A stretch of DNA of 64,000 bases, taken from assembly GCA_947498415.1 (NCBI GenBank), contig CANMKB010000003.1, positions 534,987 to 598,986 of the forward strand. The letters are read 5' to 3'. The DNA is from an uncultured Paracoccaceae bacterium (GTDB taxonomy: Bacteria > Pseudomonadota > Alphaproteobacteria > Rhodobacterales > Rhodobacteraceae). Below the pieces are notes generated by a model that did no database searches, was not told the DNA's origin, and saw nothing but the letters and a program-made list of their open reading frames with translations. Positions within the stretch are counted from its first letter, which is position 1, and each line of letters begins with the position of its first letter. The translations under genes and the position numbers were made by a program. Below are positions 1-10,600 of the stretch, in pieces.

Positions 1-899
1 TGCTGCAAGTTGAAATGGCTGCACTGTCCTATCAACGCACCCGTCTGGTGCGGGCCTGGACCCACTTGGAACGCCAAAGGGGTGGTTTGGGTTTTGTGGG
101 CGGTCCTGGGGAAACCCAGATCGAGGCCGACCGCCGTGCCATTGATGAACAGCTGGTGCGCCTGCGCCGCCAATTGGCCAAAGTGGTCAAAACGCGCGAA
201 TTACACCGAGGCGCACGTGCCAAGGTGCCTTATCCGATTGTGGCTTTGGTCGGTTATACCAACGCTGGGAAATCCACCTTGTTCAACCGGGTGACAGGCG
301 CAGATGTTTTGGCCAAAGACATGCTCTTTGCCACGCTTGATCCAACCATGCGACGCCTTGAACTGACAGATGGCCCCGAGGTCATCCTGTCTGACACGGT
401 GGGCTTTATCTCTGATCTGCCAACTGAACTTGTTGCGTCCTTCCGGGCGACACTCGAAGAAGTGCTGGCGGCGGATATCATCCTGCATGTGCGCGATATT
501 TCGCATTCAGAAAGCGAAGTGCAGGCGGAAGATGTGGCTGAAATCTTGTCGTCTCTTGGCGTTGACGAAGACACGCCGCAATTGGAAGTCTGGAACAAGA
601 TCGACCTGCTCGAAGGCGATGATGCCGAAGCTATGCAAAAGGCTGCGGCCCGCAACGAAGACATTTTTGCGATCTCGTCAATTGACGGCACAGGCATTGA
701 AGAACTGCTGTCTGAAATCACCCAGCGCCTTCAGGCAGAGCTGACTGTCGAGACCATCTCGCTGCCATTCTCTGCCGGCAAAGAACGGGCTTGGTTGTTC
801 GAAGAGAACGTCATCGAAGCAGAAGAGCAAACCGAAACGGGCTATGACTTTACCGTGAAATGGACAGCCCGACAGGCCGCAAATTTCCGTAAACTGTAA
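1..899 (+). CDS. hflX: GTPase HflX, 3' part (truncated by window edge)
   Basis: Ribosome-associated GTPase of the HflX family; in other bacteria it splits stalled or hibernating 70S ribosomes. The reading frame is already open at the window start (codons from base 3), so the N-terminal domain is missing and about 298 residues are visible. The hallmark GPGETQIE linker motif comes first, then the P-loop GYTNAGKST, the G3 motif DTVGFISDLP and the G4 motif NKID, in that order, followed by the short C-terminal domain. hfq commonly lies just upstream of hflX in Proteobacteria, but that region is outside the window. The gene converges on the penicillin-acylase gene, with a hairpin between them. Confidence 0.95.
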   Translation, partial: LQVEMAALSYQRTRLVRAWTHLERQRGGLGFVGGPGETQIEADRRAIDEQLVRLRRQLAKVVKTRELHRGARAKVPYPIVALVGYTNAGKSTLFNRVTGADVLAKDMLFATLDPTMRRLELTDGPEVILSDTVGFISDLPTELVASFRATLEEVLAADIILHVRDISHSESEVQAEDVAEILSSLGVDEDTPQLEVWNKIDLLEGDDAEAMQKAAARNEDIFAISSIDGTGIEELLSEITQRLQAELTVETISLPFSAGKERAWLFEENVIEAEEQTETGYDFTVKWTARQAANFRKL

Positions 900-921
900 A
901 GCTCGCGCAAAACGGCGCCTT

Positions 922-943
922 CTTCATCTTTCTAAAAATACTC
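922..943 (-). repeat. 22-bp post-terminator repeat, copy 1
   Basis: On the minus strand these 22 bases begin GAGTATTTTT and end AAAGATGAAG. They directly follow the U-tract of the hairpin at 952-971, reading away from the penicillin-acylase gene. Copies 2-4 at 22522, 35209 and 38291 are identical or differ at one base. Function unknown. Confidence 0.8.
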
Positions 944-951
944 AAAAAAAT

Positions 952-971
952 GCGAGGGGCTTGCCCCTCGC
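952..971 (-). terminator. Intrinsic terminator of the penicillin-acylase gene
   Basis: Eight-base-pair stem GCGAGGGG/CCCCTCGC closed by a CTTG/CAAG loop. On the minus strand it is followed by seven T residues, so it mainly serves the minus-strand gene that ends at 999. It lies between convergent genes. Confidence 0.8.
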
Positions 972-998
972 TTCTTTCATTTCAACGCAGCAGAACGC

Positions 999-3458
999 CT
1001 AGGGCAAAAGCCGTGTCACACCCACAGCCGCGGCACGGGCCAGGTCTTCATCCAAAGACATTGGCACATATTCTCCACGACGCCACAGCTGGGCCATGTC
1101 ATCATAATACCGGCTTAGGAAGTGACCGGATTGGCCTGTAGAGGTGATGAAAACCGAGCTATCTGGATCGGCAAAATCATAGACACCGCGATAGGCCGCA
1201 GCGTGGACATTCTGAAAAGGCGCATCGCCAACACCTGATGTACGGCCCCGTTGCAGGGTATTGTCACCCCCGCTTGTCGATTGGCGAATGTTCACAAAAT
1301 GCTTCAGCACCGGCAGCTTACCCAGAACCTGATGGTCATGGGTCGCTTGGTGCGCTTCGCCCCAACGCAGGCTTTCCAGATTGCGACTGTGATGCTCCTC
1401 TATCCAGATCAACGCATCATCCAATGCCAGCCTTGCGATATCTGTACAGGTTTCAGTCGGCGCGGATTGCACCACGTCACACCAGCTCGCAGCCCCATCC
1501 ACATCGCGGAACACACGTTCGATAAACAAGGGTTCGACCCGGGTGAATTCAGTTGCAAGCGGCCCCAGATCATCTTTGATCAACCGATCTTGCAATGCGC
1601 GCATCCAAGCGGCGTAGATGAGCGGCTCTGGCAGATGCTCGTTCATCTCGCCGTTCCACTCTGCCAAAAGGGCAAGGGCGCGCTGACGTTGCCGTTCTTG
1701 AGTGCCCTCTGCTGTCGTTTCACCAGTGTACCAAAGGTCTGCGGCCACCAAAGGCAACAAGCTGCGGGCGGTGAAACTGACCGTATCAAGCTGTGCTTCA
1801 ATAAAGCTGTCACGAGTGTGAACCTCGCGGCCCTGCATCAAGCGTTCCCATCGTTGCACACGCTGGCTATCCCCCCAGTCAAACGACATATGCAGTGGGA
1901 AAGGCCGATCAACGATCTTGTTGTTGGTATTGCCAAGGATGCCGCCAACAGGCGCTACAAATTGCGGGTTGCTGCTATAGGGCAGGCGACCTTGCCAGCG
2001 GTTTTCACGGCGCCAGCCCAGGCTGGGCATCCGCCCTTGGCTTTGATGGCGGCCCGCGCGGCGTGGCATGGCGCCAACGGTTTTCAGCGCAATTGAATTG
2101 GCATCAATCAGAGTCAGGTTTTGCGAGGGCGACAGATAGGATTCAGCCCCTTGGATCGCTTCATTCACAGAACCGGCATACATCAGATCCAGCGCAGCGT
2201 TCATCGAAGTGTCATTTGGGCTCAGCGCTGTCCAGCCGATGGCGGCCACATGGCCCTTAGGGGTGATGGCTTTTAGGTCATACATAGAGCCGGGCAAGAC
2301 CGGCCCATTGTCTGTCCAGCGCAGGGTCAGAGTGATGGGCGCGGCATCTTTGATCTGAATGATCGATTTGCGTGAGGCAAAGTCTTTAAACCCCTCCGGG
2401 GTCCGGTATTGGTTTGGATTGTCGGGGTTCAGCTCTTCGATGAACACATCCTGATCATCCAGATAAGACGAGGTTACACCCCACGCGAGCTTTTCGCTGC
2501 GGCCGGTCAAGATTGTTGGAATGCCGGGGATTGTTCCGCCGATCACACCTCCGCCTGACAACTGCATCCGCGCCAGATACCAAATGGCGGGGGCAGACAG
2601 TTCTAGATGCGGATCATTGGCCAGCAATGTACCGCCAGACGCAGATCGGCTGGCCGAAGCCGCCCAGGCGTTGGATGCACCTGCCAAACCCCGAGGTTTC
2701 ACTGGCGACAACGGATGCGGTGCGGCTTGTGCGGTTTGTACAAAGGTCGGCACACCGGGCACGAGCGCTGCGTATTCGGGCAGGGCTGCCACGCCGGTGC
2801 CGGGCACCTCAGGCATGACATCTGCCAAACGGCTTTCATCAGGGATCAGCAACGAAACACGGGCCCGCAACACTTCTTCTTTCAGGTGGCCGGTCAGTTG
2901 CAGCGCCATGACCTTTTGGATGGCGATGGAATCTGCCACTTGCCAAGGGGCAATGGGGGCCGAGAACAAGAACATCTCTGGCGCACCGCGGCCCAATGCG
3001 TCACGGTTCACCTCGTTGATGCGGGCGTTTACGCCATTGGCATAGGCTGTCATCATCGCTTTGGTGCGCGGCGCCAGCACATCAACAGAGCTGACAGACA
3101 GTGGGTAAATATCCAGACGACGAATAAGCTGATCGATATCAACAGTCGAAGTGCCAAAGATTTCAGAAAGGCGGCCTTGGGCGGTGCGGCGCATGGTTAT
3201 CATCTGCCATAGCCGATCTTGCGCGTGGGCATAGCCCAAACCAAAAAACACGTCTTCGTCTTTCTCGCCAAAAATATGCGGGACGTTGGTGTTGTTACGT
3301 ACAATTTCTACAGGGGCCGACACATAGCCCGTTTGCAAATCTTTGTTGTATTCCGGCAAGGAACGCGAGGCGAAGTAATACACCAAAGCCACCGCTAAGG
3401 CGCCCAGAACCACAAGGCCGCTTGTCAGACGCAGCAGCCATTTGAAAACTAAAGCCAT
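999..3458 (-). CDS. Penicillin acylase family N-terminal-nucleophile hydrolase
   Basis: An 819-residue Ntn hydrolase of the penicillin amidase family, which hydrolyses amide bonds of acylated substrates such as beta-lactam side chains or N-acyl-homoserine lactones. Residues 8-30 form a hydrophobic membrane anchor or uncleaved signal, placing the enzyme in the periplasm. The start of the mature beta chain is visible as GASNAWAAS, with the predicted catalytic serine near residue 262, followed by the NDPHL motif typical of the family; the C-terminal GQSGHFLSRYYDD block also fits. As in the family, the precursor should self-cleave before the serine. It is transcribed divergently from the dehydrogenase at 3546. 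The real substrate cannot be read from sequence. Confidence 0.9.
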   Translation of the reverse strand: MALVFKWLLRLTSGLVVLGALAVALVYYFASRSLPEYNKDLQTGYVSAPVEIVRNNTNVPHIFGEKDEDVFFGLGYAHAQDRLWQMITMRRTAQGRLSEIFGTSTVDIDQLIRRLDIYPLSVSSVDVLAPRTKAMMTAYANGVNARINEVNRDALGRGAPEMFLFSAPIAPWQVADSIAIQKVMALQLTGHLKEEVLRARVSLLIPDESRLADVMPEVPGTGVAALPEYAALVPGVPTFVQTAQAAPHPLSPVKPRGLAGASNAWAASASRSASGGTLLANDPHLELSAPAIWYLARMQLSGGGVIGGTIPGIPTILTGRSEKLAWGVTSSYLDDQDVFIEELNPDNPNQYRTPEGFKDFASRKSIIQIKDAAPITLTLRWTDNGPVLPGSMYDLKAITPKGHVAAIGWTALSPNDTSMNAALDLMYAGSVNEAIQGAESYLSPSQNLTLIDANSIALKTVGAMPRRAGRHQSQGRMPSLGWRRENRWQGRLPYSSNPQFVAPVGGILGNTNNKIVDRPFPLHMSFDWGDSQRVQRWERLMQGREVHTRDSFIEAQLDTVSFTARSLLPLVAADLWYTGETTAEGTQERQRQRALALLAEWNGEMNEHLPEPLIYAAWMRALQDRLIKDDLGPLATEFTRVEPLFIERVFRDVDGAASWCDVVQSAPTETCTDIARLALDDALIWIEEHHSRNLESLRWGEAHQATHDHQVLGKLPVLKHFVNIRQSTSGGDNTLQRGRTSGVGDAPFQNVHAAAYRGVYDFADPDSSVFITSTGQSGHFLSRYYDDMAQLWRRGEYVPMSLDEDLARAAAVGVTRLLP

Positions 3459-3545
3459 TCGAATCCTATTTTAATCTTGCGTCAGGGCGACGTCCCGGCC
3501 AGACATTACTGCGAAAGATTACGATGGGAAAGAGAGGCATTTGAG

Positions 3546-4418
3546 ATGGCTAAAATTGCATTTTTAGGACTGGGTGTCATGGGCTATCCGATGGCTGGTC
3601 ATCTTCAGGCCGCAGGTCATGATGTGACCGTTTTTAATCGGACCACAGCCAAAGCCGAAGCTTGGGTTGCAGAGCACAAAGGCAGCCTGGGTGTGACCCC
3701 GCAAGAGGCTGTTTCTGGGGCAGATTTTGTCATGGCCTGTGTGGGCAACGATGATGATTTACGCACGGTTTGCGTCGGCGAAATTGGGGCGTTTCAAGGT
3801 ATGAAAGACGGTGCGATTTTTGTCGATCACACAACCGTTTCTGCCAAAGTCACAAATGAGCTATATGAGGCTGCCAAGGCCAACGGGTTAAACTTTGTCG
3901 ATGCGCCAATTTCAGGCGGGCAGGCGGGTGCTGAAAATGCCGTGCTGTCGATCATGTGTGGCGGTGATCAAGACGCCTATGAGGTGGCAGAGCCGATCAT
4001 GCAGTCTTATGCCCGCATCTGTCGTCGCATTGGTGAAACAGGCGCGGGTCAGATGACCAAGATGTGCAACCAAATCGCCATCGCCGGTGTTGTGCAGGGC
4101 CTTTCAGAAGCGCTTCATTTTGCAGAAAAAGCAGGTCTTGATGGCCGCTCTGTGGTCGAGGTGATCAGCCAAGGCGCGGCGGGCAGCTGGCAAATGCAAA
4201 ACCGCCATGAGACGATGCTGGACGATGAGTTTGACCATGGGTTTGCTGTGGACTGGATGCGCAAAGACCTCGCGATTTGTTTGCAAACGGCCGAAGAAAC
4301 CGGTGCAAGCTTGCCGCTGACCGCCCTTGTGGATCAGTTTTACAAAGACGTTCAGAAAATCGGCGGAGCGCGCTGGGATACCTCAAGCCTGATCAAACGC
4401 CTGCGCGCGTTGGATTAA
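3546..4418 (+). CDS. NAD(P)-dependent beta-hydroxyacid dehydrogenase, 3-hydroxyisobutyrate dehydrogenase-like
   Basis: A 290-residue dehydrogenase of the 3-hydroxyisobutyrate / 6-phosphogluconate dehydrogenase superfamily. The N-terminus carries the Rossmann motif GLGVMGYPMAGHL, the middle has the substrate-binding DAPISGGQAGA, and the catalytic lysine lies in GQMTKMCNQ. I chose the ATG at 3546 because it is preceded by a GAGAGG ribosome site and starts directly before the Rossmann strand; the frame is open further upstream but with unlikely sequence. Length is normal for the family. The methyltransferase at 4443 follows after 24 bases and is probably co-transcribed. Candidate substrates are 3-hydroxyisobutyrate, tartronate semialdehyde or similar; sequence alone does not decide. 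Confidence 0.9.
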   Translation: MAKIAFLGLGVMGYPMAGHLQAAGHDVTVFNRTTAKAEAWVAEHKGSLGVTPQEAVSGADFVMACVGNDDDLRTVCVGEIGAFQGMKDGAIFVDHTTVSAKVTNELYEAAKANGLNFVDAPISGGQAGAENAVLSIMCGGDQDAYEVAEPIMQSYARICRRIGETGAGQMTKMCNQIAIAGVVQGLSEALHFAEKAGLDGRSVVEVISQGAAGSWQMQNRHETMLDDEFDHGFAVDWMRKDLAICLQTAEETGASLPLTALVDQFYKDVQKIGGARWDTSSLIKRLRALD

Positions 4419-4442
4419 GGCCACCCGCCACGGAGACACCAA

Positions 4443-5252
4443 ATGCCCCAAGATGATCCAAGTCAAAAGATTAGGCGCCAGAACATTCAAGCGTGGGAAG
4501 AGGCCGCGCCCATTCACTGGCGTCACAATCAGGCTTGGCAACTTAAGGCATTTGGAACTCCGGGGTTTTCTTGTTTGAAAGAGGTTGAGACAGAAATCTT
4601 GTTGACGCTTGGTGTGGCCGGCAAAGATGTGGCTCAGGTGTGCTGCAACAACGGGCGCGAGCTGATTTCCGTGAAAAACATGGGTGCAGCCCGGTGTGTC
4701 GGGTTTGACGGGGCGCAGGGGTTTCTAGATCAGGGGGTAGCTCTGGCAAAGGCTGCGGGGCAAGATGTTGAATTTCATTGCTGCGATGCAAATGCCATTC
4801 CAACGCGGTACCACAACAGTTTTGATCTGGTGATCATGACCATCGGCGTGTTGGGCTGGATGCCTGATATCGATCTTTTCATTGCAGGCGTTGCCAAGCT
4901 GTTGCGGCCAGGCGGTGCCGTTTTTATTCATGAACACCACCCGGTTTTGATGATGCTAGAACCCGGCCCAGCCGAGGCGCCTGTGAATTGGGAATTGTCC
5001 TATTTCACCAAAGACCCCTATGTGGACGACAGCGGGTTGGATTACTACGGCGGAGAGAATTACGACGCGACGCCCAACATTTCGTTCAGCCATAAGATGT
5101 CAGATATTCTGATGGCCATGGTGAACGCGGGGCTTACACTAGAACACTTTAACGAACGGCCAGATCATATTTCAAATGTGTGGTGGAACGTGGAACAGGC
5201 CAACATTGGCGTTCCAATGAGCTATACGTTGGTGGTGCGAAAATCCGCTTAG
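4443..5252 (+). CDS. Class I SAM-dependent methyltransferase
   Basis: A 269-residue protein with the Rossmann-like arrangement of a class I methyltransferase. Motif I is VCCNNGRE near residues 60-68, less canonical than GxGxG but followed by the expected acidic residue at the end of the next strand (CVGFDGAQGF), and a later NSFDLVIMTIGVLGW segment corresponds to motif IV. A GGAG ribosome site sits eight bases before the ATG. It follows the dehydrogenase gene by 24 bases, suggesting one operon, and its end converges on the SYLF lipoprotein gene with a hairpin between. No substrate can be assigned. Confidence 0.85.
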   Translation: MPQDDPSQKIRRQNIQAWEEAAPIHWRHNQAWQLKAFGTPGFSCLKEVETEILLTLGVAGKDVAQVCCNNGRELISVKNMGAARCVGFDGAQGFLDQGVALAKAAGQDVEFHCCDANAIPTRYHNSFDLVIMTIGVLGWMPDIDLFIAGVAKLLRPGGAVFIHEHHPVLMMLEPGPAEAPVNWELSYFTKDPYVDDSGLDYYGGENYDATPNISFSHKMSDILMAMVNAGLTLEHFNERPDHISNVWWNVEQANIGVPMSYTLVVRKSA

Positions 5253-5266
5253 GACCGCACAAAAAA

Positions 5267-5285
5267 CGCCGCCTCTGGGGCGGCG
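5267..5285 (-). terminator. Intrinsic terminator between convergent genes
   Basis: Seven-base-pair stem CGCCGCC/GGCGGCG with a five-base loop. On the minus strand it is followed by six T residues, so it is a good terminator for the SYLF gene; on the plus strand the U-tract is weak. Confidence 0.8.
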
Positions 5286-5307
5286 CTTTGCATTCAGTTT
5301 CAAACCC

Positions 5308-5868
5308 TTATGGGATGATGCGCGTGTATTTGGTGCCTTCAAGTGTTGCCCCCAAACGCAGGCCTGCACGGCCAAACACAACCGCCAAAACCGGAGAGGT
5401 CAGGGTTGTGGTTTCTGTCGCAATTGAATCGCCCTGATCTGAGAAGACATATTCAACATCTGCGCCAGCCGCCCAACCGCTTGAGCGGCGGAAGCTCATC
5501 AAAGCGTCCTGAGTCATAAAGAACAAGACGTGCGCATATTGCTGGGCCCCGATTTGCAAACCAAAGTTGGCTTTGGTGGTCGAGTAGTAATCAACCGTGA
5601 TGTCGTTCACCAAAAGTGACCCGCGGCCATAAGCGCCGCCAAAGCCCAAGCCAGCCTCTGTGACCAAAGGCATCACCAGCATACCAGCCGCTTTTTGCGA
5701 CAGATCTACTGTGTTTGGATAGGTGTCATACATAAAGTTCAGCGTGGTGTTCACGCGGGCGTCGATGGTGTTTGCACCCTGACTGCCCACGCCATTGCCA
5801 CAAGCGGCAGTTACGGTGGTGCCAGCCAAAGCGGCAAGAGTGAATGCACGTCGGTTCATCTGTGTCAT
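5308..5868 (-). CDS. SYLF (Ysc84-like) domain lipoprotein
   Basis: A 186-residue exported protein with a lipid-binding SYLF/Ysc84 domain. The N-terminus has a twin arginine (NRRAFT), a hydrophobic stretch and a lipobox ending TAAC-G, so a lipid-modified cysteine near residue 23 is likely. The SYLF core is visible as GGAYGRGSLLVND and LQIGAQQYAHVLFFMT. In bacteria these proteins sit in the cell envelope and their exact role is not settled. The neighbouring hemB gene lies on the same strand but is separated by about 120 bases upstream. Confidence 0.85.
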   Translation of the reverse strand: MTQMNRRAFTLAALAGTTVTAACGNGVGSQGANTIDARVNTTLNFMYDTYPNTVDLSQKAAGMLVMPLVTEAGLGFGGAYGRGSLLVNDITVDYYSTTKANFGLQIGAQQYAHVLFFMTQDALMSFRRSSGWAAGADVEYVFSDQGDSIATETTTLTSPVLAVVFGRAGLRLGATLEGTKYTRIIP

Positions 5869-5994
5869 GGAATGGCCTGTTTCTCTTTGCTCAATTAGGG
5901 TCGCGGTTGCGATTATTTGCCGGTTGATCCGGCTTTGGTCGCAATATACCGCGCATTATCGGCATTGTCATGTAAACTTGAGACTTTAGGCAGT

Positions 5995-7008
<1,014 letters not shown>

Positions 7009-7108
7009 TTACTTTCTCTCTTCGTTGCCATGGATAATGTCCGCGCTCAAGGGTAGGAATTGCCGCGTCACCGCGCTATGTGGTGTCAAATTTGACAAGG
7101 ACTCCGCC

Positions 7109-7633
7109 GTGGACGCGTATAAGGCCATCTTAGAACTTATCGATTTGCGCAGCTTTTCCAATCTTTGGTTCTGGATCATGCTGGCTGTGATTTGGTCATC
7201 TGTGAGCCACTGGATCCTTGGTGTGCCCTATGATTTGGTGCTGCGGGCCCGGCGCAAAGGCGGGCGACATGAGATCGATTTCGAAGATCTGGTGCGCATC
7301 AATATTGGCCGAATGTTGTTTATCAGCCGTGAAAGCGGATTGGTGATGATGTCCTTTGGGTGCTTTGTTCTAAGTACCTTGGCTGTGCTGGGGTTTTATT
7401 ATCGGATTGAGTTTGCTCAGGCGATGTTTTTGATCATTTTCCCGCTGACAATTGTGGGCCTTCTGTCGTTGGCGTGTGCCCGTGGCATTGAGGCAGATCA
7501 GGCGCAGGGGGAAGACTTGTATAAACGCTTGGCACGCCAGCGTATCTACGTACAACTCATTGGTTTGATTTCTATTTTCGTGACGTCGATCTGGGGGATG
7601 TACCAAAACTTCCAGATTTCTCCGTTGAATTGA
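7109..7633 (+). CDS. Small four-helix membrane protein of unknown function
   Basis: I do not recognise a characterised family with certainty. The protein of 174 residues has four predicted membrane helices, beginning FSNLWFWIMLAVIWSSVSHW, then GLVMMSFGCFVLSTLAVLG, MFLIIFPLTIVGLLSLA and VQLIGLISIFVTSIWGMY. I prefer the GTG at 7109 because an AAGGA ribosome site ends seven bases upstream; the frame is open further upstream and an ATG at 7037 is the alternative. It ends 10 bases before mfd and is probably in one transcript with it. I vaguely recall related roseobacter proteins annotated as a component of a SufBCD complex, but nothing here supports an Fe-S role. Confidence 0.75.
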   Translation: MDAYKAILELIDLRSFSNLWFWIMLAVIWSSVSHWILGVPYDLVLRARRKGGRHEIDFEDLVRINIGRMLFISRESGLVMMSFGCFVLSTLAVLGFYYRIEFAQAMFLIIFPLTIVGLLSLACARGIEADQAQGEDLYKRLARQRIYVQLIGLISIFVTSIWGMYQNFQISPLN

Positions 7634-7643
7634 CGAGGGCCGC

Positions 7644-10600
7644 ATGACCGCGCAATTTGTGACCGTTGGGGGCGCTCCCGAAGGCTATGACGCCCGCCTG
7701 ATCCTCGAAGAGCTAGAGCAAACCGGCAAGCCGGTGGTGCATGTGGCGCGGGATGATAAACGGCTTGCAGCGTTGAAGGCTGCTTTGGCTTTCTTTCGTC
7801 CTGACATCCCGGTGATCACATTCCCGGGGTGGGATTGTTTGCCCTATGACCGTGTGTCGCCCAATGCTGATATCTCTGCCGCCCGCATGGCGACCCTGGC
7901 CGGGCTCGTGCATGGGATGCCGGGCAACTACGTGTTGCTGACGACATTGAACGCAGCCACCCAGCGCGTGCCGGCGCGGTCGATCCTAAAAGATGCGGCG
8001 TTTCGGGCGCAGGTTGACTACCGGATCGACGAAAAAGAATTACGTGCTTTCCTTGTGCGCATGGGATTTACCCAAGCGCCCACAGTGATGGAGCCGGGGG
8101 ACTATGCGGTTCGCGGAGGGATCATTGATATTTTCCCACCCGGCGACGGAGGCCCGGTGCGCCTTGATCTCTTTGGCGACGTGTTGGATGGCGCCCGCCG
8201 GTTTGATCCGGTCAGCCAACGCACCACGGAAAAGCTTGATCTGATCGAACTTGCACCTGTCTCCGAGGTGATCCTGGATGAGGCCGCCATTCGCCGGTTC
8301 CGTCAGAATTATCGCATCGAATTTGGGGCCGCGGGCACTGATGACCCTTTGTATGAGGCTGTTTCTGCAGGCCGCAAACACCAAGGTGTAGAACATTGGT
8401 TGCCGTTCTTTCATGATACGTTGGAAACCCTGTTTGATTATCTGCCAGAGGCGACGATTTCGCTGGATGATCAAATTGATGCCATGCGTGTGGCGCGATG
8501 GGAATCGGTTGCTGATCAATACGAAACCCGCAAACACGCGCTGAGCCAAAAGAAGCGATTGGATTCTGTTTACAAGCCTGTGCCGCCAGAGCTTTTGTAC
8601 ATGGATGACGCCGCATGGGATGCGGCTGTTGCAGATCGCAGGGTGCTTGGGTTTAAACCTTTGCCGCAGGCGTCTGGCCCCGGGGCGATTGATAAAATGG
8701 GCCGGATTGGCCGTAATTTTGCACCAGAACGCCAACAGGAAAGTATTAGTCTTTTCGGTAGCTTAGCTTCACATATTAAGGCAAAGCTTCCGAATGGGCC
8801 GGTGGTTGTGGCATCATATTCTGAAGGTGCCCGAGAACGCCTAAGTGGCTTGATCCAAGACGAAGGCCTCGCTGAAACCATCGAGATCAACGATGCCGCG
8901 CGGATTGGAAAATCTGGCCTGTACTTGGCGGTTTGGGCGCTGGAAAACGGGTTTGAGGCCCCAGGGCTGACTGTTATTTCAGAACAGGATGTTTTGGGGG
9001 ATCGTTTGATCCGTGCGCCGCGTAAACGTCGCAAAGCTGAGAACTTTCTGACCGAAACCCAATCCATGTCACCCGGTGATTTGATTGTGCATGTCGATCA
9101 TGGGATTGGCCGCTTTCATGGGCTAGAGGTGATCACAGCAGCCGGTGCTGCGCATGAATGTATCAGTCTGGAATACGCTGAAAACTCAAAGCTTTATCTA
9201 CCCGTTGAAAACATCGAATTGCTGTCAAAATACGGCCATGATGAAGGGTTTCTTGATAAACTAGGTGGTGGCGCGTGGCAGGCCAAAAAGGCCAAGCTAA
9301 AGGAACGCATCCGCGAGATGGCGGACAAGTTGATCCGCGTGGCTGCCGAACGTGCGCTGCGCCGTGCCCCGGTTTTAGAAGCGCCCGAGCACGCGTGGGA
9401 GGCCTTTGCCGCCCGGTTCCCATATCAAGAAACCGATGACCAGCTGCACGCCATTCAAGATGTCATGGCAGATTTGACGGCAGGATTGCCAATGGATCGT
9501 CTGGTCTGTGGAGATGTGGGCTTTGGCAAAACCGAAGTGGCCATGCGTGCTGCCTTTGCAGCGGCCATGAGCGGAATGCAAGTGGCGGTGATTGCGCCAA
9601 CCACCTTGCTTGCGCGCCAGCACTATAAAAGCTTTGCCGAACGTTTCCGGGGTTTTCCTTTGGAAGTCAGAAGCTTATCTCGGTTTGTTTCGGCCAAAGA
9701 GGCAGATAAAACCCGTGATGGCTTGTCGCGGGGAACAGTGGATGTGGTTGTCGGGACACATGCGTTGCTGGCTAAAAACGTGCGGTTTGAAAACCTTGGC
9801 TTGCTGATTGTGGATGAAGAACAGCACTTTGGAGTGGGCCACAAGGAACGCCTGAAACAGATGCGGTCTGATGTGCATGTGCTGACTCTTACCGCGACGC
9901 CCATTCCGCGGACATTGCAGCTATCGCTGTCTGGGGTGCGTGATCTGTCGATCATTGGAACGCCACCGGTGGATCGTTTGGCGATCCGCACATACGTCAG
10001 CGAGTTTGATGCCGTCACCATCCGCGAGGCGCTGTTGCGCGAACATTATCGCGGGGGCCAAAGCTTTTATGTGGTGCCGCGGATCTCTGACTTGCCGGAA
10101 ATCGAAGAGTTTCTAAAGGAACAACTGCCAGAACTGTCTTATGTCGTGGCCCATGGCCAGATGGCAGCAGGCGAACTGGATGACCGGATGAATGCCTTTT
10201 ACGACGGCAAATACGATGTGTTGCTGGCCACTACGATTGTCGAATCCGGTCTGGATATTCCGACAGCCAACACAATGGTGGTGCACCGCGCTGATATGTT
10301 TGGCCTAAGTCAGTTGTATCAAATCCGCGGGCGTGTGGGCCGATCAAAGGCGCGTGCCTATGCCTATCTGACAACCAAACCTCGCAAGAAACTGACACCG
10401 GCGGCTGAAAAACGTCTGCGTGTGCTCGGGTCGCTGGATACCTTGGGGGCAGGGTTCACTCTTGCGTCGCAAGACCTTGATATTCGGGGCGCAGGCAACC
10501 TTTTGGGCGAAGAGCAATCGGGCCAGATGCGTGACGTGGGCTATGAGCTATATCAATCTATGCTTGAAGAGGCGATTGCCAAGATCAAATCGGGCGCGGC

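Noticed and set aside
8040..8735. Long open frame on the minus strand inside mfd
   Set aside because: It is antisense to a clearly coding region with conserved Mfd sequence, has no ribosome site and no recognisable domain. The same holds for the frames at 1251-2096, 5172-5381 and others.
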